Below the pieces are notes generated by a model that was not told where the DNA came from, searched no databases, and was given only the letters and a program-made list of their open reading frames with translations. Both the position numbers and the translations under genes were made by a program. Shown in pieces: positions 1-6,792 of a stretch of DNA of 7,977 nucleotides; the stretch's first letter is position 1, and the number at the start of each line of letters is the position of its first letter. The stretch is from CAIKZY01 sp044345075. GTDB taxonomy: Bacteria > Actinomycetota > Actinomycetes > S36-B12. The stretch lies in assembly GCA_044345075.1 (NCBI GenBank), contig JBIJBU010000089.1, positions 1-7,977 on the forward strand, read 5' to 3'.

Positions 1-1095
1 CGTGATGGCGTCATCGCCATGTGCTGCCTTGGCCTCGACCTCGGTCATGCCGACCGAGCCGATCTCGGGCTCGCAGTAGGTGACGCGCGGGATGTTGATG
101 TCGGCAATGACGATCGGGTGCAGGCCCGCGATTTCCTCGGCGACGAAGATGCCGTGCTGGAAGCCGCGATGCGCAAGCTGCAGACCGGGGGTGATGTCGC
201 CGACAGCGAAGATGCTCGGGATGTTCGTGCGCAGGCGCTCGTCGACGAGAACCCAACCGCGCTCCATGGCGACGCCCTGCTCCTCGAAGCCCATGCCACT
301 TGCGTTCGGGCCGCGACCGACAGCGACGAGAAGGATGTCGGCGTCGAAGGTCTTGTCGTCTTCCAGGGTGACGTGCACGCCGTTGTCGTCCTGCGTTGCG
401 GATGCAAAACGAACACCGGTCGAGAAGTTGATGCCGCGCTTGCGGAATGCGCGCTCGAGCGCCTTGCTGCATGCCTCGTCTTCATTGGGAACCAGGCGCG
501 GCAGGCCTTCGATGATGGTGACGTCAGAGCCGAAAGACCGCCAGACGCTGGCGAACTCCACACCGATGACTCCGCCGCCGAGCACGATGACGCGACCGGG
601 CACGTAATCCATGTTGAGTGCCTGATCGGAGGTCATGATGCGGCCGCCGATCTCGAGGCCGGGCAGTGTGCGCGCGTATGAGCCGGTGGCGAGAACGACA
701 TGCGTGCCGGTGTACTGCTCGCCATTGACCTCGACGGTGTTCGGGCCGACAAGACGACCAGCACCTTCGACGAAGGTCACGTTGCGGCTCTTCACCAGAC
801 CCTGCAGGCCCTTGTAGAGACGGCCGACAACACCGTCGCGGTACTCGTTGACCTTGACCATGTCGATTCCGTGCAGTGTTGCGTTGACGCCGAACTGCTC
901 GCTCTCGCGTGCGGAGTCAGCAACCTCGGCAGCGTGCAGCAGCGCCTTGGTCGGGATGCAGCCGCGGTGCAGGCAGGTTCCGCCGAGCTTGTCCTTGTCG
1001 ATCAAGATGACCGAGAGGCCGAGCTCCGATGCGCGAAGGGCGCAGGCGTAACCGCCACTGCCGCCGCCGAGGATGACCAGGTCTGCATGTGCCAC
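1..1095 (-). CDS. lpdA: Dihydrolipoyl dehydrogenase (E3 / glycine cleavage L protein), C-terminus beyond the left edge
   Basis: This FAD enzyme reoxidises the dihydrolipoyl groups of 2-oxoacid dehydrogenase complexes or of GcvH, passing electrons to NAD+ in the cytoplasm. The visible part is 365 codons and begins with GTG. Residues 10-16 (GGGSGGY) form the FAD dinucleotide-binding loop. The redox disulfide is Cys41 and Cys46 in GGTCLHRGCIPTK. A second Rossmann loop, GGGVIG, at 173-178 binds NAD. FAVGDITPG near 297-304 is the second FAD contact. The family is usually about 460 residues, so roughly 100 are missing, including the dimerisation domain and its catalytic His-Glu pair. The GTG was chosen because a GGAG ribosome-binding site lies 5 nt upstream and the FAD loop then sits at the usual distance from the N-terminus. 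The gene follows pepA after a 60-bp gap containing a palindrome. Which complex it serves cannot be told from this window. Confidence 0.95.
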   Translation of the reverse strand, partial: MAHADLVILGGGSGGYACALRASELGLSVILIDKDKLGGTCLHRGCIPTKALLHAAEVADSARESEQFGVNATLHGIDMVKVNEYRDGVVGRLYKGLQGLVKSRNVTFVEGAGRLVGPNTVEVNGEQYTGTHVVLATGSYARTLPGLEIGGRIMTSDQALNMDYVPGRVIVLGGGVIGVEFASVWRSFGSDVTIIEGLPRLVPNEDEACSKALERAFRKRGINFSTGVRFASATQDDNGVHVTLEDDKTFDADILLVAVGRGPNASGMGFEEQGVAMERGWVLVDERLRTNIPSIFAVGDITPGLQLAHRGFQHGIFVAEEIAGLHPIVIADINIPRVTYCEPEIGSVGMTEVEAKAAHGDDAIT

Positions 1096-1100
1096 GGAGG

Positions 1101-1104
1101 CTCC
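1101..1104 (-). promoter_or_regulatory. Ribosome-binding site of lpdA (decides the GTG start)
   Basis: On the minus strand GGAG lies 5 nt before the GTG at 1095. No in-frame ATG exists near the expected N-terminus (the nearby ATG is out of frame), so this site is the main support for a GTG start. Confidence 0.65.
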
Positions 1105-1133
1105 AAATGTCTATACAAGTTGCGCGAACGCCC

Positions 1134-1148
1134 GAATCAACGTGATTC
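1134..1148. repeat. Perfect inverted repeat GAATCA-N3-TGATTC between pepA and lpdA
   Basis: Two 6-bp arms that are exact reverse complements flank a 3-nt centre. On the minus strand the stem can be extended by one G-U and one C-G pair. It lies 7 bp past the pepA stop codon and about 38 nt before the lpdA start. The right arm on the minus strand includes TTGATT, which resembles a -35 element, and a weak -10-like TATAGA (1110-1115) follows after 19 nt. It could be an operator for lpdA or a small hairpin after pepA. There is no U-tract, so an intrinsic terminator is less likely. Confidence 0.5.
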
Positions 1149-1155
1149 AGTACCC

Positions 1156-2637
1156 CTATTGTGTCGCAAGCTCGCGGGCAACCTGAACGAAGGTGCGCAC
1201 TGCGGCGCCCGTGCCGCCCTTGGGGGTGTAGCCGTAAGCGGCCTTTTCGTTGAACGAGGGCCCGGCGATGTCGATGTGCACCCAGGGCTGGCCCTTGGGG
1301 ATGAACTCCTGGAGGAAGACGCCGGCGCCCATCATGCCGCCGAAACGGTCACCGATATTGGCGAGATCAGCCGTCGCGGAGTCAAATGCGGGGCGGAAGT
1401 CCTCTGACAGGGGCATCGGCCAGACCTCCTCGCCTGCGGCGTCAGCTGCGGCGCAGACCTGGGCCCGGGCATCGTCGTCATTGGCCATGACGCCCGCGAT
1501 GCGAGAGCCGAGGGCTACGCGCTGGGCGCCGGTCAAGGTGGCGGCGTCGATGAGGAGGGTCGGCTTCTCCAGAACTGCCATCCCGAGGGCATCGGCCAGG
1601 ATTAGACGACCCTCGGCATCGGTGTTCAGGACCTCGACCGTGGTGCCGTCGAACATGGTGATGACATCGCCGGGGCGCATGGCATCGCCGCTGGGCATGT
1701 TCTCGGCGGTGGGCACCCAGCCGGTGACCTTGACCTTCAGGCCTAGTTCGGCAATGGCCTTGACGGCGGCGATCACTGCGGCGGCGCCGCCCATATCGCC
1801 CTTCATCTCATCCATCTGGGCTGCGGGCTTGATCGAGATGCCACCGGTGTCGAAGGTGATTCCCTTGCCGACGAGTGAGAGGTGCTTGGTGGCGCCGGCA
1901 GGTGAGTACTCGAGCTTGACCAGGCGCGGGGGATTGGACGAGCCCTGGCCGACACCGAGGATGCCCCCGCAGCCATCGCGCTTAAGTGCTGCGACATCCC
2001 ACGTGGTGACCTTGACCGGCAGTCCGGCAACGGAATCCTTCGCCGCCTTGGCCAGTGCGATCGGCGGAAGTGCATTTGGGGGAGTGTTAACGAGATCGCG
2101 CGCGAGGAAGACGCTGGCCGAGACCACGTTGATCTCGGCGATGAGCGCCTTCTGCTCCGGCGTCACCGCACCGGGCACCAGCAGCACGATGCTCGGCACG
2201 GGCGAAGCGCCCGTTGACTTTCCCTTGTGCTCGGTGAATGAGTACGCCGCGAGCTGGGCGCCGAGCGCCATCGGACGCAGGTGCGGGATGTCAGGGGTCG
2301 CGATGATTGCGATCTTCTTGGAACCGGCCAGCGAGCGCACGGCATTGCCCATGCTGCGGCGGAAGGACTCGAAGCCCTTCATGGTGCGGAACTCGCCGAG
2401 GCCCACCGCGACGATGGTCTTGGCCTTGATGCCTGCCTGCGCGGGGATGCGCGTGACCTCGCCGGCCTTGCCGCTTGCACCGGCCGAGACGAAGGCCTCG
2501 GCCAGCTTGCGCGACTGCGCGGCTGACAGGCCATGCGCATGGACATCGACGGACTTGCCCTTGGCAGGCGAGATCCCGATGAGCAGGGCATCGCAGACGG
2601 TGGCAGCAGGGGAGGTGGCAGCGAGTGTCAAAGTCAT
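1156..2637 (-). CDS. pepA: Leucyl aminopeptidase, M17 family
   Basis: This is a cytoplasmic two-metal aminopeptidase that releases N-terminal residues from peptides. The 493-residue length is normal for M17. The C-terminal catalytic domain carries every expected residue. Metal ligands are Lys258, Asp263, Asp281, Asp340 and Glu342. The catalytic pair is Lys270 and Arg344. The family signature NTDAEGRL is at 338-345. These match the E. coli PepA pattern (K270, D275, K282, D293, D352, E354, R356) with the same spacing through the first four. The N-terminal part (about 1-165) is the less conserved domain. The ATG at 2637 has no Shine-Dalgarno sequence. Instead a TAGGCT hexamer ends 6 nt upstream, suggesting a leaderless transcript. 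It is divergent from gcvT and is followed by lpdA on the same strand, probably as an operon or with partial read-through. Confidence 0.96.
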   Translation of the reverse strand: MTLTLAATSPAATVCDALLIGISPAKGKSVDVHAHGLSAAQSRKLAEAFVSAGASGKAGEVTRIPAQAGIKAKTIVAVGLGEFRTMKGFESFRRSMGNAVRSLAGSKKIAIIATPDIPHLRPMALGAQLAAYSFTEHKGKSTGASPVPSIVLLVPGAVTPEQKALIAEINVVSASVFLARDLVNTPPNALPPIALAKAAKDSVAGLPVKVTTWDVAALKRDGCGGILGVGQGSSNPPRLVKLEYSPAGATKHLSLVGKGITFDTGGISIKPAAQMDEMKGDMGGAAAVIAAVKAIAELGLKVKVTGWVPTAENMPSGDAMRPGDVITMFDGTTVEVLNTDAEGRLILADALGMAVLEKPTLLIDAATLTGAQRVALGSRIAGVMANDDDARAQVCAAADAAGEEVWPMPLSEDFRPAFDSATADLANIGDRFGGMMGAGVFLQEFIPKGQPWVHIDIAGPSFNEKAAYGYTPKGGTGAAVRTFVQVARELATQ

Positions 2638-2643
2638 GGATTT

Positions 2644-2649
2644 AGCCTA
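2644..2649 (-). promoter_or_regulatory. Putative -10 element of pepA (leaderless)
   Basis: The minus strand reads TAGGCT, fitting the actinobacterial TAnnnT form. Six nucleotides separate it from the ATG at 2637, so transcription would begin at or within a base of the start codon. No purine-rich ribosome-binding site is present in the gap, consistent with leaderless translation. No clear -35 is visible. Confidence 0.5.
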
Positions 2650-2653
2650 TTGC

Positions 2654-2659
2654 TACCGT
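2654..2659 (+). promoter_or_regulatory. Putative -10 element of gcvT (leaderless)
   Basis: The plus strand reads TACCGT (TAnnnT), again exactly 6 nt before the start codon, here GTG at 2666. Only 4 bp separate it from the opposite-facing pepA -10, so RNA polymerase could probably occupy only one of them at a time. No Shine-Dalgarno sequence precedes the GTG. Confidence 0.5.
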
Positions 2660-2665
2660 TCGCAC

Positions 2666-3769
2666 GTGACCTCACATGCTCTGAAGAAGACGCCCCTGTT
2701 CGATCGCCATGTTGCCCTTGGTGCCAAGACCGCCGACTTCGGCGGCTGGGATATGCCGATCGAGTACTCCGGCGTCGTCGCCGAACACACCGCAGTGCGC
2801 ACTGCGGTCGGAGTCTTCGACGTTTCGCACATGGGCAAGGTGGCGGTCTATGGCGACGGTGCCGTTGACTTCCTCAACTCAGTCCTTGCCAATGACCTGA
2901 ACCGCATCCCTGCCGGCAAGGCCCAGTACTCGATGCTCTGCAACGAGTCGGGCGGTGTAATCGACGATCTCATTGTGTATCGCTGGTCCGATGACGATGT
3001 CTTCATCATCCCCAACGCCTCAAACGCCGCGACCGTGATTGCCGCACTTCGTGCAGTTGCTCCGTCGACCATCACCATCGATGATCAGCATCTGACGCAC
3101 GGCATCATCGCGGTGCAGGGCCCGAAGAGTGACGACGTCATGCGCGCGCTCGACTTTCCGTTCGAGCACGACTACATGTCGATGGAAATGGCCCGCTTCA
3201 ACGCTGCCCCTGTCGTCGTGTGCCGCACCGGCTACACGGGTGAGCACGGCTTCGAGCTAGTCGCGCCGAACGAAGTGCTTGTCGATCTCTGGAACGCAGC
3301 TGTCGCGGCAGCCGAGGGCGTGGGCGGTCTACCCGCCGGTCTGGGCGCTCGCGACACGCTGCGTACCGAAATGGGCTACCCGTTGCACGGCCAGGACATC
3401 AGCCCGACCATCTCACCGGTCACTGCAGGTCTCGGCTGGGCCATCGGCTGGGACAAGCCGGAATTCGCGGGTCGCGAAGCACTGCTCGCTGAGAAGGCAG
3501 CTGGCCCCGCGCGACGCCTGCGCGGAATCCTCGCCAATGACCGCGGTATCCCGCGTGCGCACATGAACGTGCATGCCGATTCGCTCGACGGTGCAGTGAT
3601 TGGTGAGGTTGTCAGTGGCACGTTCTCGCCCACTCTCAAGCAGGGCGTGGGGCTTGCACTTCTTGATTCGTCGACACAGATCGGTGACACCGTGGTTGTC
3701 GACGTGCGCGGCCGCGCTTCAGAGTTCACGGTGGCCAAGCCGCCTTTCGTTCAGCCATCCACTCGCTGA
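2666..3769 (+). CDS. gcvT: Glycine cleavage system T protein (aminomethyltransferase)
   Basis: GcvT transfers the aminomethyl carbon from the lipoyl arm of GcvH to tetrahydrofolate, giving 5,10-methylene-THF and ammonia. From the GTG at 2666 the product is 367 residues, the usual size. Family landmarks are FGGWDMPIEY at 25-34, GVFDVSHMGK at 49-58, and GGVIDDLIVYR at 96-106, where Asp101 falls at the position of the known catalytic aspartate. GLGARDTLR begins at 225, followed by the EMGYPLHGQDI folate-site segment. The C-terminal barrel includes GEVVSGTFSPTL. The frame is open far upstream across pepA, so the start was set by homology (family N-termini begin shortly before the TPLFDRH segment) and by the -10 element 6 nt upstream. 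GcvH and GcvP are not in the window. The gene faces pepA head to head and the MftD-like gene tail to tail. Confidence 0.95.
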   Translation: MTSHALKKTPLFDRHVALGAKTADFGGWDMPIEYSGVVAEHTAVRTAVGVFDVSHMGKVAVYGDGAVDFLNSVLANDLNRIPAGKAQYSMLCNESGGVIDDLIVYRWSDDDVFIIPNASNAATVIAALRAVAPSTITIDDQHLTHGIIAVQGPKSDDVMRALDFPFEHDYMSMEMARFNAAPVVVCRTGYTGEHGFELVAPNEVLVDLWNAAVAAAEGVGGLPAGLGARDTLRTEMGYPLHGQDISPTISPVTAGLGWAIGWDKPEFAGREALLAEKAAGPARRLRGILANDRGIPRAHMNVHADSLDGAVIGEVVSGTFSPTLKQGVGLALLDSSTQIGDTVVVDVRGRASEFTVAKPPFVQPSTR

Positions 3770-3797
3770 GCCAACCCGTATAGCCAACTCGCTAGCC
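3753..3797. repeat. Imperfect tandem duplication at the convergent gene ends
   Basis: The segment at 3753-3772 and that at 3782-3797 share the order AGCCA, ACTCGCT, AGCC. Copy 1 has an extra TCC and an extra G. The gcvT stop codon (TGA) lies in copy 1 and the stop of the opposing gene (TAG on the minus strand) lies in copy 2. It may be a trace of a local duplication, or chance in a short GC-rich stretch. No terminator hairpin with a U-tract is visible in the 22-bp gap. Confidence 0.3.
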
Positions 3798-4937
3798 GGG
3801 CAGGATCAGAGCGGTCTCGTCGAGGTCGCTGATTGTTCGACGGTCGAGAAGAGCCATGGTCCCAGTGATCCCCTTGCGGAAGAGCGCGAGCACCTGATCG
3901 ACGCCCTCCTCCCCACCAGCGGCAAGTGCCCAGATGTACGGGCGTCCGATCAGCACTGCTCGCGCACCCAGTGACACTGCCTTCACCACATCGCCGCCCC
4001 GGCGGACACCGCCGTCCATGAGAACTTCAATGCGATCGCCTACGGCTGCGACTACTTCAGGAAGTGCCCGAATGGTCGCCGGTGCGCCGTCCAAGCCGTT
4101 ACCGCCGTGATTTGACACCGAGACCGCATCGGCGCCGAGATCAGCAGCAATGCGAGCATCGTCGGCGGTGATGATGCCTTTCACCACAAGTGGGCCACTC
4201 CACTGCTCGCGAATGAACCTGATGTCTTCCCACGTCGGCGGGTGCTCGCGCAGAGCCGCGCTACCTTCAGCAATTGTCATGGTTCGGCCGTCTGCACCGG
4301 GCACATTGGGTGCGGTGAGATCAAGGCCGCCACGAAGGAAGCTCAAAGCCCATCGGGGATGTGTGAGCATTTCGGGGGCATGCCGAAGAGCGCTCGAGAG
4401 ATCAATTCGACCGGGAGGCATAGCGGCCTTGCGCGTGTCACTTCCGCCAGTACCGGCAGCGAGATCAACGGTCACGATGAGAACGCGCACGCCGGCCCGC
4501 CGCGCGCGCTCGATGGCTACGGCACTGCCCTCGCGACCGCCGATCATGTAGAGCTGGAACCACGTATCGCGGTTGACGGCGGCCACATCCTCGATGCTCG
4601 TGCTCGCCAGGATGCTCACGCCTGTTGCGATCCCTGCGCGAGCAGCTGCCCGAGCCACCGCCAGCTCGCCGCCGGGGTTGGCGATGCGAATAAAGCCCGC
4701 AGGGGTGGTGATGACCGGCATCGACAACTCGCAGCCGAGCACTGTTGTGCGCGTATCGGGAGTGGTGTTGCTGCTGGACACACGGGGACGGAAGCCAATC
4801 TCCTCGAAAGCTTCGACATTCGCACGCACCGTGATCCGGGCCTCATTGCCACCCTCGATGAACGAGTAGACGGATTCGGGTAGGTGTCGCTGAGCAAGCC
4901 GACGGGCATGAGCGACGGATTCGAGTGATCGAGTCAT
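3792..4937 (-). CDS. FMN-dependent alpha-hydroxy-acid oxidase family protein, MftD-like
   Basis: This is a 381-residue FMN TIM-barrel protein of the lactate/glycolate oxidase superfamily. Visible landmarks are PVITTPAGF near 74-82, WFQLY at 126-130, VVKGI with Lys253, SNHGGNGLDG at 275-284 with the catalytic His277, DGGVRRGGD at 308-316 and the phosphate-binding GRPYIW at 331-336. Classical lactate or glycolate oxidases have SNHGGRQLD, where the Arg binds the substrate carboxylate; here it is Asn280. That change, together with RLPxSVYS-like, HPRW and PPTWEDI segments, matches what I recall of mycobacterial MftD (Rv0694), which oxidises a mycofactocin precursor rather than a hydroxy acid. No other mycofactocin gene is in the window, so MftD itself, a paralogue, or another oxidase all remain possible. 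ATG at 4937 has AGGAAGG 6 nt upstream. The gene lies 39 bp after cobS on the same strand. Confidence 0.85.
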   Translation of the reverse strand: MTRSLESVAHARRLAQRHLPESVYSFIEGGNEARITVRANVEAFEEIGFRPRVSSSNTTPDTRTTVLGCELSMPVITTPAGFIRIANPGGELAVARAAARAGIATGVSILASTSIEDVAAVNRDTWFQLYMIGGREGSAVAIERARRAGVRVLIVTVDLAAGTGGSDTRKAAMPPGRIDLSSALRHAPEMLTHPRWALSFLRGGLDLTAPNVPGADGRTMTIAEGSAALREHPPTWEDIRFIREQWSGPLVVKGIITADDARIAADLGADAVSVSNHGGNGLDGAPATIRALPEVVAAVGDRIEVLMDGGVRRGGDVVKAVSLGARAVLIGRPYIWALAAGGEEGVDQVLALFRKGITGTMALLDRRTISDLDETALILPG

Positions 4938-4943
4938 GCCTTG

Positions 4944-4950
4944 CCTTCCT
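4944..4950 (-). promoter_or_regulatory. Ribosome-binding site of the MftD-like gene
   Basis: AGGAAGG on the minus strand lies 6 nt before the ATG at 4937. It is one of the strongest Shine-Dalgarno sequences in the window and fixes the start. Confidence 0.7.
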
Positions 4951-4962
4951 GGTAGGCCCTGA

Positions 4963-4968
4963 ATAGTA
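4963..4968 (-). promoter_or_regulatory. Possible internal -10 element before the MftD-like gene
   Basis: The minus strand reads TACTAT, a good TAnnnT match, in the 39-bp gap after cobS. It would give a leader of about 19 nt containing the ribosome-binding site. No convincing -35 hexamer is seen. It would allow the oxidase gene to be expressed independently of the cobalamin genes. Confidence 0.4.
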
Positions 4969-4976
4969 CGCAGACG

Positions 4977-5723
4977 TCAGGCGATCAGAGCCAGAACCAG
5001 GAGAGCGGTGGTCGCGGTCATCTCGATGGTCGCTCCCAGGACGTCGCCGGTCATTCCGCCGAGGCGTCGCCGAGCGATCACCAGCAGCACGATGCCGGCC
5101 AGGATGCCAAGCACGACGCTGACGCCGCCTGCGATTCCGACGAATATCCACGCAAGGGCAATGGTGATGATGGTCCACGCAATGGCCACGAGCAGCGGAA
5201 CAGTCGCGGCGACTACCGCGCCCAGGCCATCGGGTCGAGCGGCAGGCCACATTCGAGTGCACGCCCACGTCAATGCGACGCGACTCGTGACGATGGCGAT
5301 CACAAAGGCAAAGTAGGCGTCGTGGGCATCGGGCAGGGATGCGACCGCTGCGATCTGCAGCAGCAGGGTGAAGATCAACGTGATCACGCCGAACGGGCCG
5401 ATATCTGACTTGCGCGCGATCTCGAGCGCGGCCGCTGCGGGCTTGCCGCTGCCGAGGGCATCAGCGGTGTCGGCGAGGCCGTCAAGATGCAGGGCTCGCG
5501 TCGCCCATGCCAGAAGCGCGAACGAGACGATGGCGATCAGCAGTGCGATTGCAGGACGATCCCGGGTGATGAGTAACGGCAGACCGCAGATCGCCGCGAG
5601 CACCAAGGCAACAAGTGGTGCAAGGCTCATGGCCTGACCAGCGGTGCGGCGGTCGACCTGCCGCGGTGCGGGTACGGGAAGTCGCGTCAGAGTTCCGATT
5701 GCCAGGCGAAGTGCATCAGGCAT
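4977..5723 (-). CDS. cobS: Adenosylcobinamide-GDP ribazoletransferase (cobalamin synthase)
   Basis: CobS is an integral membrane enzyme that joins adenosylcobinamide-GDP to alpha-ribazole (or its phosphate), the last assembly step of adenosylcobalamin. The 248-residue length is typical. The family motif HLDGLADTADAL is at 79-90, with acidic residues Asp81, Asp85 and Asp88 likely binding Mg. RKSDIGPFG at 104-112 and LGGMTGDVLGATIE at 221-234 are the other conserved blocks. Hydrophobic stretches near 32-52, 58-75, 112-130, 137-155, 168-218 (several spans) and 236-248 indicate a polytopic inner-membrane protein. The N-terminus (LRLAIGTLTRLPVP) fits the family, supporting ATG at 5723. That ATG overlaps the end of cobT by 8 bp and has only a weak, distant GAGG, so translation is probably coupled to cobT. 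Confidence 0.95.
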   Translation of the reverse strand: MPDALRLAIGTLTRLPVPAPRQVDRRTAGQAMSLAPLVALVLAAICGLPLLITRDRPAIALLIAIVSFALLAWATRALHLDGLADTADALGSGKPAAAALEIARKSDIGPFGVITLIFTLLLQIAAVASLPDAHDAYFAFVIAIVTSRVALTWACTRMWPAARPDGLGAVVAATVPLLVAIAWTIITIALAWIFVGIAGGVSVVLGILAGIVLLVIARRRLGGMTGDVLGATIEMTATTALLVLALIA

Positions 5724-6792
5724 CGCGATCGCTCACGCCGGCCTCGCCGAAGGTGGCCATTTCGCGCAAGGTTGCCGTGGCTGACTGCACGATGAGCAAG
5801 GCGAGCAGCGCGCCCGTGCCTTCGCCCAAGCGCATCCCGTAGTCGACGATCGGATCGAGGTCGAGACGATCCAGGGCAATCGACTGTGCAGGCTCGGTTG
5901 AGCGGTGGCCGGCCAACCACCACTGCCTGGCGCGGTAGCTGATGCGGTCGGCGATGAGTGCGCATGCGGTGCTGATCGTGCCGTCGAGGATGACGGGGAC
6001 GCCGCGTACGGCTGCCTGCAGCAAGAAGCCGGTCGCAGTGGCGAAGTCGGGCGAGCCGATGGTCGTGAGCAGAGCGAGTGGATCCGCCTTGTACGGCTTG
6101 CCGCGTCGCATGGCGTCGCGAACAGCGGCGCACTTGCGCATCCAGGTGGCGTCATCGATGCCGGTGCCCTTGCCGGTGACAGTGGCAGCGTCGGCATTGG
6201 CGAGCAAACCGATGATCGCGGCGGCAGGGGTCGTGTTGCCGATGCCCATGTCGCCGGCAATCAGCAGATCTGCGCCTGCATCAATTTCCTCGTCGGCGAT
6301 GCGACGACCGAGTTCGAAGGCTGCCTCGGTCTCAGCCTCGGTCATCGCATCCTCGCGGTCGATGGAACCGGAGCCACGGCGGATGCGATGGGCTACGACG
6401 TCCGGATCAATCGAGTGGGCGTACTGGGGATCAGCGTCGACGCTCACGTCGATGATGCGCACGCTGGCCCCCGCCTGACGTGCGAGAACGTTGACGGCCG
6501 CGCCTCCGCTCACGAAATTGAGCACCATCTGCGCGGTGACCTCAGGGGGGTAGGCCGAGGTCTGTGCGGTGCGCGCAATTCCGTGATCACCGGCGAAGAT
6601 CACCACGCGGGGTCGGGCGAAGGCTCGTGGCGGGCAGGTGCCCTGCGCGGCGCTCACCCAGATCGAGAGATCCTCGAGACGTCCGAGAGCACCGGTGGGC
6701 TTGGTGAGCATTCCCTGGCGGGCGCGGGCCTCGTCAGCAGCCTCAGCACTGGGTACTGAGATGAGCTCGATGAGTGCAGCGAGATCGGTCAT
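5716..6792 (-). CDS. cobT: Nicotinate-nucleotide:dimethylbenzimidazole phosphoribosyltransferase
   Basis: CobT moves the phosphoribosyl group of nicotinate mononucleotide to the lower-ligand base (usually 5,6-dimethylbenzimidazole), giving alpha-ribazole 5'-phosphate for CobS. The product is 358 residues, close to the usual 350. Conserved blocks in order are KPTGALGRLEDL at 31-42, FAGDHGI at 66-72, SGGAAVNVLARQ at 95-106, AGDMGIGNTTPAAA at 179-192, GTGIDD at 209-214, DGTISTACAL at 270-279 and DYGMRLGEGTGALLA at 317-331. Glu324 in the last block corresponds to the catalytic glutamate of the Salmonella enzyme. ATG at 6792 has AGGAG 6 nt upstream and overlaps the stop codon of the upstream cobU fusion by 4 bp (ATGA). 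At its other end it overlaps cobS by 8 bp. This is a tight operon. The base used as lower ligand cannot be read from the sequence. Confidence 0.96.
   Translation of the reverse strand: MTDLAALIELISVPSAEAADEARARQGMLTKPTGALGRLEDLSIWVSAAQGTCPPRAFARPRVVIFAGDHGIARTAQTSAYPPEVTAQMVLNFVSGGAAVNVLARQAGASVRIIDVSVDADPQYAHSIDPDVVAHRIRRGSGSIDREDAMTEAETEAAFELGRRIADEEIDAGADLLIAGDMGIGNTTPAAAIIGLLANADAATVTGKGTGIDDATWMRKCAAVRDAMRRGKPYKADPLALLTTIGSPDFATATGFLLQAAVRGVPVILDGTISTACALIADRISYRARQWWLAGHRSTEPAQSIALDRLDLDPIVDYGMRLGEGTGALLALLIVQSATATLREMATFGEAGVSDRDA

Noticed and set aside
19..1407. Plus-strand open frames of 220 and 235 codons over lpdA and the end of pepA.
   Set aside because: They are shadows of lpdA, which is easy to miss because it starts with GTG and has no stop inside the window.
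1250..2665. Long plus-strand open frame that runs antisense to pepA and in frame into gcvT (839 codons in all).
   Set aside because: Only the part from 2666 resembles a protein family. The upstream 472 codons are the complement of a complete, motif-perfect pepA, and long antisense frames are common in high-GC genes.
3792..4937. Plain annotation as L-lactate dehydrogenase (lldD).
   Set aside because: The carboxylate-binding Arg of the SNHGGRQ signature is replaced by Asn and the flanking segments look MftD-like, so a lactate substrate is not supported.
5905..6759. 284-codon plus-strand open frame opposite cobT.
   Set aside because: It lies entirely within cobT, which has all of its motifs. 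The predicted peptide has no recognisable fold or motif and there is no ribosome-binding support.
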